NCBI GenBank assembly: GCA_947488845.1
Contig: CANLBM010000011.1
Span: 1-64,000 of the forward strand
Length of the DNA: 64,000 nt
DNA from: an uncultured Sphingomonadaceae bacterium
Lineage (GTDB): Bacteria > Pseudomonadota > Alphaproteobacteria > Sphingomonadales > Sphingomonadaceae
Direction: 5' to 3'
Shown here: positions 36,268-44,553 of the stretch, piece by piece
Numbering within the stretch: the first letter of the stretch is position 1
Layout: the number at the start of each line of letters is the position of its first letter
The notes under the pieces: generated by a model
What the model saw: only the letters and a program-made list of their open reading frames with translations
Database searches by the model: none
Told to the model about the DNA's origin: nothing
Translations under genes and position numbers: made by a program

Positions 36268-36420
36268 GATACTCACTCCTTAAACTGCCTGAATTTATAT
36301 TAGCGCATAATCGCCGAGACTGCGGTAAAAAAATATATATGCAGGCGGCCGTGGTTAACCGATTGGAGACGCCAACATGTTATCCAGCCGATATAGGATA
36401 TATATAGGAACGTAAGATTA

Positions 36421-37425
36421 ATGGCGAAACCGTTTACGATATTGGTCACCGGCGGAGCAGGCTATATTGGTAGCCACGCGGTGCTGGCGCTGCTGGATGC
36501 CGGATGGCCGGTCGCGGTGATCGACAATCTGACCACCGGGTTTCGCTGGGCCGTGCCGGAGGGCGTCGCCTTTCATGAAGGGGATATCGAGGATAGCGCT
36601 CTGGTCGCGAAAATAATCCAGAATGAGAATATCGGTGCGATCATGCATTTTGCCGGCTCGATCATCGTACCGGAATCGGTCGCGGATCCGCTCAAATATT
36701 ATCACAATAACAGCGCCAAGAGCCGCAGTCTGATCGAATCGGCGGTGAATGGCGGCGTCCAACATTTCATTTTCTCGTCCACCGCCGCGACTTATGGCAT
36801 TCCCGAGGAAAGCCCGGTCAGCGAATCGACGCCGCAACTGCCGATCAATCCCTATGGCATGTCCAAGCTGATGACCGAGCATATGCTGCGCGATGTCTCG
36901 GCGGCGCACGACCTGAATTTCTGTGCCCTGCGCTATTTCAATGTTGCCGGCGCAGATCCGCAGGCACGGACCGGGCAGTCGACTGCTGGTGCCACCCATC
37001 TGATCAAGGTTGCGGTGGAGGCTGCGCTCGGCAAGCGCGACAGCGTAGCGGTCTTCGGCAGCGACTATGATACGCCCGATGGCACGGGCGTCCGTGACTA
37101 TATCCATGTTTCCGACCTCGCTGCCGCCCATGTGCTCGCGCTCGAAGCGCTGATTGCCGAACCGAATCGGAATCACCTGCTCAATTGCGGCTATGGTCGC
37201 GGCTTTTCGGTGCTCGAAGTGCTCGATGCCGTTGACCGCGTTACCAACCAGAAAATTGTCCGGAAAATGGAAGGCCGCCGCGCCGGTGATCCCGATTCGC
37301 TGATTTCGGACAATCGTGCGATAATGCAGCGCTTCCCGTGGCAGCCGAAGCATGCCGATCTGGACGTAATTGTGGCCCATGCCCTCGCCTGGGAGCGCAA
37401 ACTGATCGAAATTCGCGGAGAATAG
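36421..37425 (+). CDS. galE: UDP-glucose 4-epimerase
   Basis: A 334-residue enzyme that interconverts UDP-glucose and UDP-galactose. Motifs are the NAD-binding GGAGYIGSHA (residues 11-20), SSTAATYG (119-126) and the catalytic Tyr145/Lys149 in YGMSK, with LRYFNVAGADP near 174 typical of GalE. The length matches the family. It stands divergent from the lipoprotein gene, with about 150 AT-rich bases between them that must contain both promoters. It could supply UDP-galactose for surface polysaccharides, although it lies ten kilobases from that locus. Confidence 0.94.
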   Translation: MAKPFTILVTGGAGYIGSHAVLALLDAGWPVAVIDNLTTGFRWAVPEGVAFHEGDIEDSALVAKIIQNENIGAIMHFAGSIIVPESVADPLKYYHNNSAKSRSLIESAVNGGVQHFIFSSTAATYGIPEESPVSESTPQLPINPYGMSKLMTEHMLRDVSAAHDLNFCALRYFNVAGADPQARTGQSTAGATHLIKVAVEAALGKRDSVAVFGSDYDTPDGTGVRDYIHVSDLAAAHVLALEALIAEPNRNHLLNCGYGRGFSVLEVLDAVDRVTNQKIVRKMEGRRAGDPDSLISDNRAIMQRFPWQPKHADLDVIVAHALAWERKLIEIRGE

Positions 37426-37435
37426 CGCTGGTCGC

Positions 37436-37464
37436 TTGACTTTAGCGGTTGTCGACCGTAATTG
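37436..37464 (+). promoter_or_regulatory. candidate promoter of rpmJ
   Basis: TTGACT at 37436-37441 and TAATTG at 37459-37464 are separated by 17 bases and lie about 60 bases ahead of the rpmJ start. The -35 is close to consensus and the -10 is weak. No other candidate is seen in this short gap. Confidence 0.35.
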
Positions 37465-37526
37465 CCCTGCTTCAACGCAGCATGGCTGCTTTCAAGAAAT
37501 TCAGAAAATCAAGGCGTGGTACCAAA

Positions 37527-37652
37527 ATGAAAGTCCGCAACTCACTGAAGTCGCTTAAAAACCGTCACCGGGATTGCCGCGTTATCCGTCGCCGTGGTCG
37601 CACATATGTGATCAACAAGACGAATCGCCGGTTTAAGGCACGCCAGGGCTAA
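37527..37652 (+). CDS. rpmJ: 50S ribosomal protein L36, zinc-independent form
   Basis: A 41-residue highly basic ribosomal protein that begins [11 protein letters not shown] and ends RFKARQG, as L36 proteins do. Only one Cys (residue 17) remains of the usual Cys/His zinc cluster, so this is the zinc-free C-minus type seen in many alphaproteobacteria. The ATG at 37527 fits the conserved N-terminus; a longer in-frame reading from 37449 is not supported. It lies between galE and a phosphatase gene. Confidence 0.95.
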   Translation: MKVRNSLKSLKNRHRDCRVIRRRGRTYVINKTNRRFKARQG

Positions 37653-37659
37653 TTGCCTG

Positions 37660-38289
37660 ATGATGGCAGAGACTTCTGCCATTTCCAAAATTGACACCGT
37701 CATCTTCGATATAGGCAATGTCCTGTATCGCTGGGATTTGCGCTGCCTGTTTGCAAAGCTGATCGACGATCCCGAAGAACTGGACTGGTTCCTGGCTCAT
37801 GTGGTGACGCCGGAATGGCATTTTCAGCATGATGCCGGAAGGCCTTTTGCCGACATGGTCGCGGAGCGCAGCCGCGAGTTTCCAGAATATAACGATCATA
37901 TCCGTGCTTATTCCCGGCGTTTCCCGGAAACCATTCCCGGACCGGTCGAGGGCATGCTCGATCTTGTCCGCACATTGGCGAATCGCGGGGTCCCGCTATT
38001 TGCGATCAGCAATTTCGGTGCCGAATCCTGGGCGCAATTCCGGCCATTGGCGCCGATATTCGACCTGTTTTCCGATATTGTCATTTCCGGCAAAGAGAAA
38101 TTGATCAAGCCGGATGCCGCGATCTACGAACTGGCGCTGCAGCGCTTTTCGCGCCGCGCCGACCAATGTCTGTTCATCGACGACAGGCCGGAGAATATCG
38201 AGGCGGGCGAAGCCGTCGGAATTGCGGGCCATCATTTCACCAGCGCCACCAGTCTCGAGAACGAGCTGAAGGTTCTAGGTCTGGCCTAG
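37660..38289 (+). CDS. HAD-superfamily hydrolase, YihX-like
   Basis: A 209-residue HAD-IA hydrolase. Motif I is FDIGNVLYRWD (residues 16-26) with nucleophile Asp17 and Gly in place of the usual second Asp, as in YihX-type sugar-phosphate phosphatases. Motif II is AISNFG (about 111-116), motif III KPDAAIYELA with the conserved Lys (about 149), and motif IV FIDDRPEN. The substrate is unknown; a phosphorylated sugar is plausible. Two tandem ATGs (37660 and 37663) could start it. Its stop shares the palindrome CTAG at 38286-38289 with the stop of pyk on the other strand. Confidence 0.88.
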   Translation: MMAETSAISKIDTVIFDIGNVLYRWDLRCLFAKLIDDPEELDWFLAHVVTPEWHFQHDAGRPFADMVAERSREFPEYNDHIRAYSRRFPETIPGPVEGMLDLVRTLANRGVPLFAISNFGAESWAQFRPLAPIFDLFSDIVISGKEKLIKPDAAIYELALQRFSRRADQCLFIDDRPENIEAGEAVGIAGHHFTSATSLENELKVLGLA

Positions 38290-39737
38290 CTGTTCTTGAG
38301 CTCGTCTCCGCTGAGACGCACGATATGCAGAAGGTTGGTCGACCCCGGCGTGCCAAAGGGTACGCCAGCGCAAACGATCAGGCGCGAACCGGCTTCGCCC
38401 AGCTTGTGGCGCAAGGCCATCCGCTTGGCCTTGGCGATCATTTCCTCGAAATCGGAAACGTCGCGCGTGACCACGGCATAGGCGCCCCACAACAATCCGA
38501 TGCGCCGGGCGGTGTGGCGATTCGGGGTCAGCACCAGAAGCGGAACCGAGGGGCGTTCCCGCGCCATTCTGCGGGCAGTCGAACCGGAAGCGGTATAGCA
38601 GACGATGGCGGACGTCTCGATCGTGCGGGCGATATTATAGCTGGCGGCGGCCAGCGCATCTGCGGTGGTTTCATCCGGCACGGTTTCGGTGAAATGCACC
38701 CGATCGGCGTAGGACGGATCATTTTCGACCTGCGCGGCAATCCGGTCCATCATGGTTGCCGCTTCGATCGGCCAGTCTCCGACCGCCGATTCCGCCGACA
38801 GCATGATCGCGTCGGCGCCGTCATAAATGGCGGTCGCTACATCGGAGACCTCGGCGCGGGTCGGGGTCGGCGATTTGATCATCGATTCGAGCATCTGGGT
38901 GGCGACCACCACCGGCCGTCCGAGCGCGCGGGCTGCGGCGACGATTTTCTTTTGCAGCGGCGGCACCTGCTCGGGCAACAGTTCCACGCCAAGATCGCCG
39001 CGCGCGACCATCACGGCATCTGACAGTTCGAGTATCTCGTCGAGCCGGTCGATTGCGGCCGGTTTCTCGATCTTGGCCAGCAACGCCGCTTTGCCGCCGA
39101 TCAGCCGCCGCGCTTCGGCGACATCCTCGGGCCGCTGGACGAAGCTGAGCGCGATCCAGTCGACATCCTGTTCCAGCGCAAAGGTCAGATCCTTGCGATC
39201 CTTGTCGGTCAGTGAACTGACCGGCAGCACCACTTCGGGAACATTCACGCCCTTGCGGTCGGAAATTTCTCCGCCGACGATCACTTTGGTCGCGACGCTC
39301 TTGCCGTCCGCCTCGGTCACTTCGAGACGGATTTTTCCATCGTCGAGCAACAAGGTGTGGCCCGGCTGGAGGGTGCTCAATATTTCCTTGTGGGGCAGGG
39401 TGACGCGCGTTGCGTCGCCCTTCTGCTTGACCATGTCGAGCGTGAAGCTTGCACCCTCTTTCAGCATCACCGGCGGCTTGGCAAAGGTGCCGATGCGCAG
39501 CTTCGGTCCCTGCAGGTCGGCGAGGATGGCGATCGGCCGGCCGACTTTCTTTTCCAGCGCCCGGATCGATTTGACATTGGCGGCATGGGCCGCATGTTCC
39601 CCGTGGCTCATGTTCATCCGGAAAGCGTCGACACCGGCACGGTACATTTTCTCGATCATTTCCGGACTGCCGCTGGACGGACCAAGCGTCGCCAACACCT
39701 TGACTTTGCGGTTACGGGAGAAAATTGGCGATGCCAT
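38286..39737 (-). CDS. pyk: pyruvate kinase
   Basis: A 483-residue glycolytic enzyme that makes pyruvate and ATP from phosphoenolpyruvate. The N-terminus VLATLGPSS and FRMNMSHG, the active-site Lys region LLAKIEKPAAIDRLDEIL, MVARGDLGVELL and the metal/ADP site VATQMLESMI and AEVSDVATAIYDG are all present, followed by the C-terminal domain. I chose ATG at 39737, with GAGGAA seven bases upstream, over TTG two codons earlier. Its last bases overlap the stop of the convergent HAD gene. Confidence 0.96.
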   Translation of the reverse strand: MASPIFSRNRKVKVLATLGPSSGSPEMIEKMYRAGVDAFRMNMSHGEHAAHAANVKSIRALEKKVGRPIAILADLQGPKLRIGTFAKPPVMLKEGASFTLDMVKQKGDATRVTLPHKEILSTLQPGHTLLLDDGKIRLEVTEADGKSVATKVIVGGEISDRKGVNVPEVVLPVSSLTDKDRKDLTFALEQDVDWIALSFVQRPEDVAEARRLIGGKAALLAKIEKPAAIDRLDEILELSDAVMVARGDLGVELLPEQVPPLQKKIVAAARALGRPVVVATQMLESMIKSPTPTRAEVSDVATAIYDGADAIMLSAESAVGDWPIEAATMMDRIAAQVENDPSYADRVHFTETVPDETTADALAAASYNIARTIETSAIVCYTASGSTARRMARERPSVPLLVLTPNRHTARRIGLLWGAYAVVTRDVSDFEEMIAKAKRMALRHKLGEAGSRLIVCAGVPFGTPGSTNLLHIVRLSGDELKNS

Positions 39738-39822
39738 GTACAATTCCTCGGTGGCGCTTTAATTGCGCGTTGCCTATTTCTATTTCATGACAGGTTCATG
39801 ATAAAAAACAACGGAAACGAAT

Positions 39823-40131
39823 ATGATCGACGATATTTCTGACGCTACAGCCGCCGCGGCCTTTCGCCGCCTGGTCAAACATCTCCAGCACCGCCACGAC
39901 GCTGAAAATATCGATCTGATGGGGCTGGCCGGATTTTGCCGCAACTGTCTTGCCGACTGGGTGATGGAAGCGGACCATGCCGCAGGAGGATCGATGGCCA
40001 AGGACGAGGCCCGCCATATAATCCACGGCATGCCGGCGAGCGAATGGAAGCAGAAATACCAGACCGAGGCGACGCCGGAGCGGCTCAAAAAGATGAAGGA
40101 AAGCGTGGCCAAAAACGCCGACGCGTCTTAA
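39823..40131 (+). CDS. DUF1244-family protein
   Basis: A 102-residue small cytoplasmic protein of the DUF1244 family, common in alphaproteobacteria. Recognisable parts are FRRLVKHLQHR, LMGLAGFCRNCLADW with paired Cys (about residues 39 and 42) and the EARHIIHGMP segment. Function is unknown; the conserved Cys and His residues might bind a metal. It is divergent from pyk and lies 43 bases ahead of the GapR-like gene in the same direction. Confidence 0.88.
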   Translation: MIDDISDATAAAAFRRLVKHLQHRHDAENIDLMGLAGFCRNCLADWVMEADHAAGGSMAKDEARHIIHGMPASEWKQKYQTEATPERLKKMKESVAKNADAS

Positions 40132-40174
40132 AGGCAGGCTCCGAATCCGAATATAGATTTAAAGGAATGAAACT

Positions 40175-40417
40175 ATGAGCGAAGGCAATGTCGCCGCAGA
40201 CCAGCTGCGTCTGTTTATCGAACGCATCGAGCGGCTGGAAGAAGAGAAAAAAGGCATGGCGGACGATATTCGCGATGTTTATTCCGAAGCGAAATCACAG
40301 GGCTATGATGCGAAAATCATGCGCCAGATCGTTCGCCTGCGGAAAATGGAAGCCCATGACCGTCAGGAAATGGAAGCCATTCTCGACACCTATAAAGCGG
40401 CGCTTGGCCTCGCCTGA
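40175..40417 (+). CDS. gapR: GapR-family (DUF2312) DNA-binding protein
   Basis: An 80-residue helical protein matching the DUF2312/GapR family: [19 protein letters not shown] followed by [18 protein letters not shown] in adjoining pieces and a C-terminal helix. In Caulobacter GapR binds overtwisted DNA ahead of replication forks and transcription and stimulates topoisomerases. The size and heptad pattern fit a dimeric coiled-coil clamp. A GGAATGAAACT stretch before the ATG gives a modest ribosome-binding site. Confidence 0.92.
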   Translation: MSEGNVAADQLRLFIERIERLEEEKKGMADDIRDVYSEAKSQGYDAKIMRQIVRLRKMEAHDRQEMEAILDTYKAALGLA

Positions 40418-40459
40418 TCAATAGGCTAATAGCCAGTCTTTAGCGGCGGGAGAGCATTG

Positions 40460-40780
40460 ATGATTGTCACCACGACACCCAGTATCGAAGGCCGCGCGAT
40501 CCGCGACTATCGCGGGATCGTTATCGGCGAGGTGATCGTCGGGGCGAACCTGTTCCGCGATCTGTTCGCCAGTATCACCGACATTGTCGGCGGCCGTTCG
40601 GGCAAATATGAAAATGTCCTGAAACGCGCGCGCGACGAAGCACTGGCGGAGATGGAAGCAGAGGCGGCGAAGGTTGGCGCCAATGCGGTGGTCGGAGTCG
40701 ATCTTGACTATGAGGTCGTCGGCGATAAGGGTTCAATGCTGATGGTATCGGCATCGGGAACCGCGGTAATCGTGGAATAA
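40460..40780 (+). CDS. YbjQ-family protein
   Basis: A 106-residue protein of the YbjQ/UPF0145 family, with TTTPSIEGR at the N-terminus, a central [10 protein letters not shown] and [15 protein letters not shown], matching the pentamer-forming family fold. The biochemical role is unknown; a heavy-metal or small-molecule binding role has been proposed by others. ATG at 40460 has GGGAG about seven bases upstream, so I prefer it to the TTG one codon earlier. Confidence 0.9.
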   Translation: MIVTTTPSIEGRAIRDYRGIVIGEVIVGANLFRDLFASITDIVGGRSGKYENVLKRARDEALAEMEAEAAKVGANAVVGVDLDYEVVGDKGSMLMVSASGTAVIVE

Positions 40781-40802
40781 TAATTCGGGAATTTGAGGTA
40801 AA

Positions 40803-41552
40803 ATGGCAGGCCATAGCAAATTTAACAATATCAAGCATCGCAAGGGCGCTCAGGATAAGAAGCGTGCGGCGCAATTTTCGAAACTGTCACGCGAGATAAC
40901 CGTGGCGGCCAAGTCGGGCATGCCGGACCCGGATTTCAATCCGCGTCTGCGGCTGGCGGTCAACAGCGCCAAGGCGGTCTCGATGCCGAAGGACAATATC
41001 ACGCGCGCCATCGAAAAAGCGACGGCGAACGAAGGCGATGACTATAGCGAGATTCGCTACGAAGGCTTTGGCCCGGGTGGCGTCTCCCTGATCATCGAAA
41101 CGCTGACCGACAATAATAACCGCACTTTTACCAATGTTCGCACGATCATGTCGCGAAATGGTGGCAATCTGGGCGAAAGCGGTTCGGTTTCGCACGGTTT
41201 TGACCGGGTCGGCTATATCCAGTATCCGGCCAGCGCCGGCGACGAGGAAAAGGTTCTCGAAGCGGCAATGGAAGCGGGCGCGGAGGATATTTCTTCCGAC
41301 GAGGACGGCCATGAAATCTGGACCGCGATGGAAGATTTGCACGAAGTGTCCGGCGCGCTGGAAAAGGCGCTCGGCGAAGCGGCCAGCGTCAAGCTTGCCT
41401 GGCGCCCTTCGGTCCAGGTCGAAGTCGACCAGGAGCAGGCCGAGACCTTGCTCAACCTGATCGACATGCTGGAAGAGGATGACGACGTCCAGACCGTCTG
41501 GGGCAATTATGACGTGTCCGACGAAATCATGGAAAAACTGAACGCCGAGTGA
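40803..41552 (+). CDS. YebC/PmpR-family protein
   Basis: A 249-residue three-domain protein of the YebC family: [18 protein letters not shown] opening, an acidic central domain and [11 protein letters not shown]. Proteins of this family have been described as transcription regulators and more recently as translation factors for proline stretches. It is the first gene of a run leading into the ruv genes, an arrangement widespread in bacteria. The stop overlaps the next ATG by one base (TGATG). Confidence 0.95.
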   Translation: MAGHSKFNNIKHRKGAQDKKRAAQFSKLSREITVAAKSGMPDPDFNPRLRLAVNSAKAVSMPKDNITRAIEKATANEGDDYSEIRYEGFGPGGVSLIIETLTDNNNRTFTNVRTIMSRNGGNLGESGSVSHGFDRVGYIQYPASAGDEEKVLEAAMEAGAEDISSDEDGHEIWTAMEDLHEVSGALEKALGEAASVKLAWRPSVQVEVDQEQAETLLNLIDMLEEDDDVQTVWGNYDVSDEIMEKLNAE

Positions 41553-41902
41553 TGTGGGAATTTGTCGCCAAAGCCGCGCTTGCAGGAGTGATCGTGGCAA
41601 TGGTGGCAGCCATTGCACAACGTCAGCCAAGCTTCGGGGCGCTGGTCGCCTCGTTGCCGCTGATCTCGATATTGGGCATGATCTTTCTCTGGTATGCGCG
41701 CCCTGACCCGGAAAATATGGCGCTGCACGCTGAGGCGACCTTCTGGTATGTGCTTCCATCTCTGCCAATGTTCCTGCTGATTCCGGTGCTGCTGCGCAAT
41801 GGTATCAGCTTCTGGCTGTCGCTGGCGGCCGGATGCGCGCTGACGATCAGCCTCTATCTGATCATGGCCTTTGTCGGTCGACGCATGGGTCTGCCGATTT
41901 AA
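41552..41902 (+). CDS. DUF3147-family small membrane protein
   Basis: A 116-residue inner-membrane protein with four hydrophobic helices (about residues 3-22, 30-50, 66-85, 90-110), resembling DUF3147. Function is unknown. ATG at 41552 overlaps the yebC stop by one base; a GTG one codon earlier is possible. It lies one base ahead of ruvC, so it is part of the yebC-ruv transcription unit. Confidence 0.75.
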   Translation: MWEFVAKAALAGVIVAMVAAIAQRQPSFGALVASLPLISILGMIFLWYARPDPENMALHAEATFWYVLPSLPMFLLIPVLLRNGISFWLSLAAGCALTISLYLIMAFVGRRMGLPI

Positions 41903-41903
41903 T

Positions 41904-42374
41904 ATGATCATTCTTGGCCTTGATCCGGGTCTCGGCACCACCGGCTGGGGGGTGATCGTTGCGGACGGCAATCGGCTGTCCCATATCGCCAATGGCCAGA
42001 TCAAGACCGACAGTAAGATGGCGCTGGCCAGCCGGTTGCTGAAGCTCGATCTCGAACTGACCGACCTGCTGCTCGAACATAAGCCGGACGGCGCGGCGGT
42101 CGAGGAAGTCTATGTCAACAGCAACCCGCAGAGCACGCTGAAGCTCGGGCAGGCGCGCGGCGTGGTGCTGCTTGGTGCTTCCCGGACGGGAATCGAAGTT
42201 GGCGAATATTCGGCGCGGACGGTGAAGAAATCCGTGGTCGGGGTCGGCAATGCCGACAAGGACCAGGTGCAGGCGATGCTGAAGATCCTGCTGCCGGGCG
42301 TGAAGCTGGCGGGCACCGATGCTGCGGATGCGCTGGCCGTTGCAATAACCCATGCGCATCACCGGAAGAGATAG
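41904..42374 (+). CDS. ruvC: crossover junction endodeoxyribonuclease RuvC
   Basis: A 156-residue Holliday-junction resolvase. The N-terminus [15 protein letters not shown] holds the first catalytic Asp (Asp7), [20 protein letters not shown] in adjoining pieces holds the second acidic residue (about Glu67), and the C-terminal [14 protein letters not shown] carries the remaining acidic pair. The ATG at 41904 starts at the conserved N-terminus. It acts with RuvAB in recombination repair; ruvA and ruvB follow but are separated by gaps filled with inverted repeats. Confidence 0.96.
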   Translation: MIILGLDPGLGTTGWGVIVADGNRLSHIANGQIKTDSKMALASRLLKLDLELTDLLLEHKPDGAAVEEVYVNSNPQSTLKLGQARGVVLLGASRTGIEVGEYSARTVKKSVVGVGNADKDQVQAMLKILLPGVKLAGTDAADALAVAITHAHHRKR

Positions 42375-42386
42375 CCGGGCAAAACG

Positions 42387-42458
42387 CCGTTCGTCCTGAG
42401 CTTGTCGAAGGACCTTGGAGCGCGCGAATCCGTACTTCGACAAGCTCAGCACGAACGG
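42387..42458. repeat. inverted repeat downstream of ruvC (24-nt arms)
   Basis: Arms at 42387-42410 and 42435-42458 are complementary at 23 of 24 positions with a 24-base spacer. The arm contains TCCTGAGCTTGTCGAAG. This is a dispersed REP-like element typical of sphingomonad intergenic regions. On the transcript it would form a strong hairpin between ruvC and ruvA. Confidence 0.9.
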
Positions 42459-42463
42459 ATTTA

Positions 42464-42533
42464 TCGCACGAAGACACAAAGTCACGAAGATACAAAAGCA
42501 CCATCAACTTGGTGCCTTCGTGTCTTCGTGCGA
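42464..42533. repeat. nested inverted repeat upstream of ruvA
   Basis: Outer arms 42464-42477 and 42520-42533 are perfectly complementary (TCGCACGAAGACAC) and extend inward to 21 bases with two mismatches. An inner stem pairs GCACCA (42498-42503) with TGGTGC (42510-42515). It is a second repeat family immediately next to the first and could form an extended cruciform or RNA hairpin. Confidence 0.85.
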
Positions 42534-42620
42534 GCCCCTTTCTATAACACCCGCTGGCGCAGCGAGAGAAAGAACAAAACAAAAACTCGACAGATTCGCC
42601 TGCTGCGCTAAAACACGGAC

Positions 42621-43226
42621 ATGATCGCAAAACTCACCGGCACCATCGACGAAATCGGCACGGACAATATCGTGCTCGATGTGAACGGCGTCGGCTATCT
42701 GGTTTTCTGCTCGTCGCGTACGATCGGGGCGATTGGCGGCAAGGGCGATGGCGCGACCATCTATACCGAGATGCAGGTCAGCGAGACCGACATGCGGCTG
42801 ATGGGCTTTGCCAGCGGCTCGGAGCGCGACTGGTTCCGGCTGCTGATCTCGGTGCAGGGTGTCGGCGGCAAGGTCGCACTGGCGATATTGTCGGCGCTGG
42901 AACCGGGAGAGATTTCGCGGGCTGTGGCGATGGGCGACAAGGCGATGGTCAGCCGCGCCAATGGTGTCGGGCCGAAACTGGCGCTGCGGATCGTCAATGA
43001 ATTGAAAGACAAGGTCGGCGGCATCGCGACCGATCCGATTATCGGAGCAGGCGGCACGGTGCACGCCCCCTCGAACAACAGCGCCGACGCGGTCAGCGCG
43101 CTGCAGAATCTCGGCTTCAAGCCGGCTGATGCGAGCGCCGCGGTTGCTGCGGCGGATGCCGAAGTCGGCGATGGAGCGACACTGGATGCGCTGGTACGGC
43201 TGGCGCTGAAGAAGGCGGCGCGGTGA
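42621..43226 (+). CDS. ruvA: Holliday junction DNA helicase RuvA
   Basis: A 201-residue protein with an N-terminal OB-fold (residues 1-65), a central helix-hairpin-helix pair ([16 protein letters not shown] near 74-89 and [19 protein letters not shown] near 113-131 in parts) and a C-terminal RuvB-binding domain ([17 protein letters not shown]). Tetramers bind Holliday junctions and load RuvB. It lies 246 bases after ruvC, with repeats between, and 211 bases before ruvB. Confidence 0.95.
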   Translation: MIAKLTGTIDEIGTDNIVLDVNGVGYLVFCSSRTIGAIGGKGDGATIYTEMQVSETDMRLMGFASGSERDWFRLLISVQGVGGKVALAILSALEPGEISRAVAMGDKAMVSRANGVGPKLALRIVNELKDKVGGIATDPIIGAGGTVHAPSNNSADAVSALQNLGFKPADASAAVAAADAEVGDGATLDALVRLALKKAAR

Positions 43227-43288
43227 GTCAAATGACTGAACATGGAAGCTGCCAGTCGAGTGCATATAATGTTGCGGATTTTAGAGGA

Positions 43289-43362
43289 TCACGCGAAGCC
43301 GCGAAGGCGCAAAGGGGGCAGGGCTTGCCGCACTATCTTTGCGCCTTCGCGGCTTCGCGTGA
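43289..43362. repeat. perfect 26-nt inverted repeat between ruvA and ruvB
   Basis: Arms 43289-43314 and 43337-43362 are perfectly complementary over 26 bases with a 22-base spacer. The arm includes CGAAGCCGCGAAGGCGC. It is GC-rich and would form a very stable hairpin in RNA or a cruciform in supercoiled DNA. Confidence 0.92.
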
Positions 43363-43396
43363 CAAAATATTCACTGGTGATACCAAAAACCGGCTT

Positions 43397-43410
43397 CCCG
43401 CTTCCGCGGG
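43397..43410. repeat. short REP-like hairpin upstream of ruvB
   Basis: CCCGC (43397-43401) and GCGGG (43406-43410) flank TTCC, followed by AATGACGG. The unit is the common intergenic REP-like form ending in GGGAATGACGG. It lies about 30 bases before the ruvB start. Confidence 0.6.
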
Positions 43411-43437
43411 AATGACGGATGGCCTAGGCACCCCATC

Positions 43438-44463
43438 ATGACCGAAGATCGCCTCCAATCCCCCGAACGCAAGGTCGAGGACATCGACGCCGCACTGCGT
43501 CCGAAAACGCTCGACGAATTTATCGGGCAGGAGGCGGCGCGTGGCAATCTCCGGGTGTTTATCGAGGCGGCCAAGGGGCGCAGCGAGGCGCTGGATCATG
43601 TGCTGTTCTTTGGCCCGCCGGGGCTGGGCAAGACCACGTTGGCGCAGATCATAGCGCGGGAGCTGGGGGTCGGATTTCGTGCGACTTCCGGGCCGGTGAT
43701 TGCCAAGTCCGGCGATCTGGCGGCGCTGCTCACCAATTTGGAAGAGGGCGATGTCCTGTTCATCGACGAGATCCACCGGCTCAATCCGGTGGTCGAGGAA
43801 GTGCTCTATCCGGCGATGGAAGACCGCGCGCTCGACCTGATCATCGGCGAGGGACCGTCGGCGCGTTCGGTGCGGATCGACTTGCCCGCCTTCACCCTGA
43901 TCGGAGCGACCACCCGCCAGGGTCTGCTGACCACACCTTTGCGCGACCGTTTCGGTATTCCGGTGCGGCTCAATTTCTATACCACCGAAGAGCTGGAGAA
44001 AGTCGTCCACCGTGCTGCGCGCCTGCTTGATCTCGATATTGCGCCAGATGGTGCCACCGAAGTGGCGCGCCGCGCGCGGGGTACGCCGCGGATTGCCGGT
44101 CGCCTGCTCCGCCGGGTAAGGGATTTTGCCAATGTCGCGGGGACCAGGCTGGTCGACCGGAAGATCGCCGATGAGTCGCTGGTCCGGCTGGAAGTCGACA
44201 GCATCGGCCTCGACGCGATGGACCGGCGCTATCTTCATATGATTGCGGATGTCTACAAGGGCGGCCCGGTCGGCGTGGAAACACTCGCGGCCGGCCTTTC
44301 GGAACCGCGGGACACGGTGGAGGAAGTGATCGAGCCCTATCTGATCCAGCTCGGCCTGATCGCCCGGACGGCCCGCGGCCGGACGCTCAATGATCGCGGG
44401 TGGAAGCATCTCGGCCTGACGCCGCCAGCGGGGAAAGAGGTGGACGGAGAGTTGTTTGACTGA
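43438..44463 (+). CDS. ruvB: Holliday junction branch-migration ATPase RuvB
   Basis: A 341-residue AAA+ motor. Walker [13 protein letters not shown] (about residues 60-71), Walker [10 protein letters not shown] (about 110-118), sensor 1 GATTRQG and the arginine-finger region PLRDRFG are present, followed by a C-terminal winged helix. It drives branch migration with RuvA. The ribosome-binding site before the ATG is weak and a short palindrome lies just upstream. The gene ends ahead of hairpins at 44471-44545. Confidence 0.96.
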   Translation: MTEDRLQSPERKVEDIDAALRPKTLDEFIGQEAARGNLRVFIEAAKGRSEALDHVLFFGPPGLGKTTLAQIIARELGVGFRATSGPVIAKSGDLAALLTNLEEGDVLFIDEIHRLNPVVEEVLYPAMEDRALDLIIGEGPSARSVRIDLPAFTLIGATTRQGLLTTPLRDRFGIPVRLNFYTTEELEKVVHRAARLLDLDIAPDGATEVARRARGTPRIAGRLLRRVRDFANVAGTRLVDRKIADESLVRLEVDSIGLDAMDRRYLHMIADVYKGGPVGVETLAAGLSEPRDTVEEVIEPYLIQLGLIARTARGRTLNDRGWKHLGLTPPAGKEVDGELFD

Positions 44464-44470
44464 TCTGTCG

Positions 44471-44545
44471 CCCCAGCGGAGGCTGGGGCCCAAAGCAAGC
44501 ACAGTGTGAATCGCGATATCGGGTTGGATGCCAGCCTTCGCTGGC
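44471..44545. repeat. two REP-like hairpins downstream of ruvB
   Basis: Hairpin 1 pairs CCCCAG with CTGGGG at 44471-44488. Hairpin 2 pairs GCCAGC with GCTGGC at 44530-44545 and is followed by ATGACGAT. They lie between the convergent ends of ruvB and the carotenoid oxygenase gene and may serve as transcript ends for both, although no T-tract follows. Confidence 0.75.
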
Positions 44546-44553
44546 ATGACGAT

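Noticed and set aside
36418-37380. 320-codon open frame on the minus strand
   Set aside because: It is antisense to galE, which has complete catalytic motifs.
38166-39023. 285-codon open frame on the plus strand
   Set aside because: It is antisense to pyk and overlaps the HAD gene in another frame; composition is shadow-like.
42387-43410. Possible CRISPR-like repeats around the ruv genes
   Set aside because: The units are inverted, of different families and not regularly spaced direct repeats with unique spacers.
43333-44547. 404-codon open frame on the minus strand
   Set aside because: It lies antisense to ruvB and runs through the intergenic repeats, with no ribosome-binding site or recognisable motif.
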